Shown one piece after another: positions 13,538-14,207 of a DNA stretch of 14,207 nucleotides (positions are counted from its first letter, which is position 1; each line of letters opens with the position of its first letter). Under the pieces are notes generated by a model. The model searched no databases. It was not told the origin of the DNA and saw only the letters and a program-made list of their open reading frames with translations. Position numbers and translations under genes: made by a program. The stretch is from Desulfobacterales bacterium (GTDB lineage Bacteria > Desulfobacterota > Desulfobulbia > Desulfobulbales > BM004): NCBI GenBank assembly GCA_012974315.1, contig JAAXQI010000208.1, positions 1-14,207 of the forward strand. Direction: 5' to 3'.

Positions 13538-14207
13538 CTACAGGTCTTCTGGAACAAACGTTACAACCTGATCGATTGTTTCTGCGTTCAATAAAACCAT
13601 GGCCAACCGGTCCAAGCCAAGGGCTATTCCCGCTGCTTCAGGCATATCCTGAAGAGCTTGCAGAAATTTTTCCGGCATACTTCCAACGGGCCGTCCCTGT
13701 TTATTGATAAGTATAAGGTCCTGCTCAAATCTCTGCCGCTGCTCATCTGCATCTGTTAATTCGGAAAAGCCGTTGGCAAGTTCCAAGCCTCCTATATAGA
13801 TCTCGAATCGTTCAGCCACAGCAGGATTCTCTTTCTTCTTACGGGCCAGGGAACCTAATTCGACAGGATAATCATAGAGAAAAACAGGTTTTTTTATGCC
13901 GAGCTGCGGTTCAATATACCGGCAAAGCACTTCATCAAATATATTTTGCTCAAGGGCCTGCTCTACCGAAATCGGCCCATATTGGTTGAAAGCATCAGCA
14001 ACACTGAGCCGCTCCCAGCCCTTTTCCAGACTGATCTTTGTGCCTTTAAAAGTGATCGAACCACTATGTCCCAATACCTGGGCCACTTCAAAAATCAGGT
14101 CCTCGCATTCATCCATAAGGGAATGATAATCGCTCCCGGTGCGATACCACTCAAGCATGGTAAACTCGGGAAGGTGGTTATCCCCCCGTTCGTCTTTACG
14201 ATAACAT
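13538..14207 (-). CDS. epmA: EF-P--lysine lysyltransferase EpmA (PoxA/GenX), C-terminal part
   Basis: Class II lysyl-tRNA synthetase-like enzyme lacking the anticodon domain; in this family it attaches (R)-beta-lysine to elongation factor P. 222 codons are visible; the frame continues through 14207 and reads Y-R-K-D-E-R-G-D-N-H-L-P-E-F-T-M-L-E-W-Y, the motif 2 region of EpmA, so the internal Met at 14158 is not the start. Motif 3 is at the end: A-G-I-A-L-G-L-D-R-L-A-M-V-L-L. About 80-100 N-terminal residues lie beyond the window. LysS itself is longer and carries an OB-fold domain; the short spacing and ending fit EpmA. It converges with the rhomboid gene. Neither epmB nor efp is visible. Confidence 0.9.
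   Translation of the reverse strand, partial: CYRKDERGDNHLPEFTMLEWYRTGSDYHSLMDECEDLIFEVAQVLGHSGSITFKGTKISLEKGWERLSVADAFNQYGPISVEQALEQNIFDEVLCRYIEPQLGIKKPVFLYDYPVELGSLARKKKENPAVAERFEIYIGGLELANGFSELTDADEQRQRFEQDLILINKQGRPVGSMPEKFLQALQDMPEAAGIALGLDRLAMVLLNAETIDQVVTFVPEDL

Noticed and set aside
1..14207. CRISPR array, tRNA or rRNA genes, intact insertion sequence
   Set aside because: No regularly spaced repeats, no cloverleaf or rRNA-like stretch, and no transposase or integrase frame seen on either strand.

Overview
The window looks like chromosomal DNA of a Desulfobacterota bacterium, probably a Desulfobulbales-like sulfate reducer or relative. This is inferred from the triple MrpD-type antiporter operon, the redox gene content and a probable selenoprotein; no marker gene in the window fixes the taxon. 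There are no rRNA or tRNA genes, no CRISPR array and no intact mobile element.

Left part (1-5158, + strand): the distal end of an Mrp-type multisubunit cation/proton antiporter operon. It holds three large MrpD/NuoL-like membrane subunits and two very small membrane proteins, and ends at a hairpin. The first subunit is cut by the window edge and lacks the TM8 His/Lys pair. A gap of 334 bp carrying a palindromic repeat splits the first and second subunits. The third appears to have lost about 55-65 residues, including the TM7 lysine region.

Middle (5159-10379): a small orphan gene (5364-5612), then an intergenic region with three kinds of repeat. Next comes a leftward cluster of a CPA2/KefB-type antiporter with RCK domains, a TlpA/ResA-like lipoprotein, a BdbD/DsbA-like oxidase and a BdbC/DsbB-like membrane partner. 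A small secreted Cys-rich protein follows. The four leftward redox/antiporter genes are tightly packed, with a TTGA overlap between bdbC and bdbD.

Right-middle (10584-11883, - strand): a secreted MORN-repeat protein and, overlapping its end, a thioredoxin-like lipoprotein. The lipoprotein reading frame is interrupted by one UGA and then continues for 26 codons that complete the expected C-terminus. A SECIS-like hairpin sits 17 nt after the UGA. I read this as a selenoprotein, and it is the main finding here.

Right end (12139-14207): an unrecognised 122-aa protein with its own terminator, a rhomboid protease with an N-terminal zinc ribbon, and, converging on it, the C-terminal part of EpmA (EF-P lysyltransferase), which runs off the edge.

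Functionally the window joins ion homeostasis (Mrp-type and CPA2 antiporters) with an envelope thiol-redox set (BdbC, BdbD, TlpA-like protein, Cys-rich protein and the putative Sec lipoprotein).
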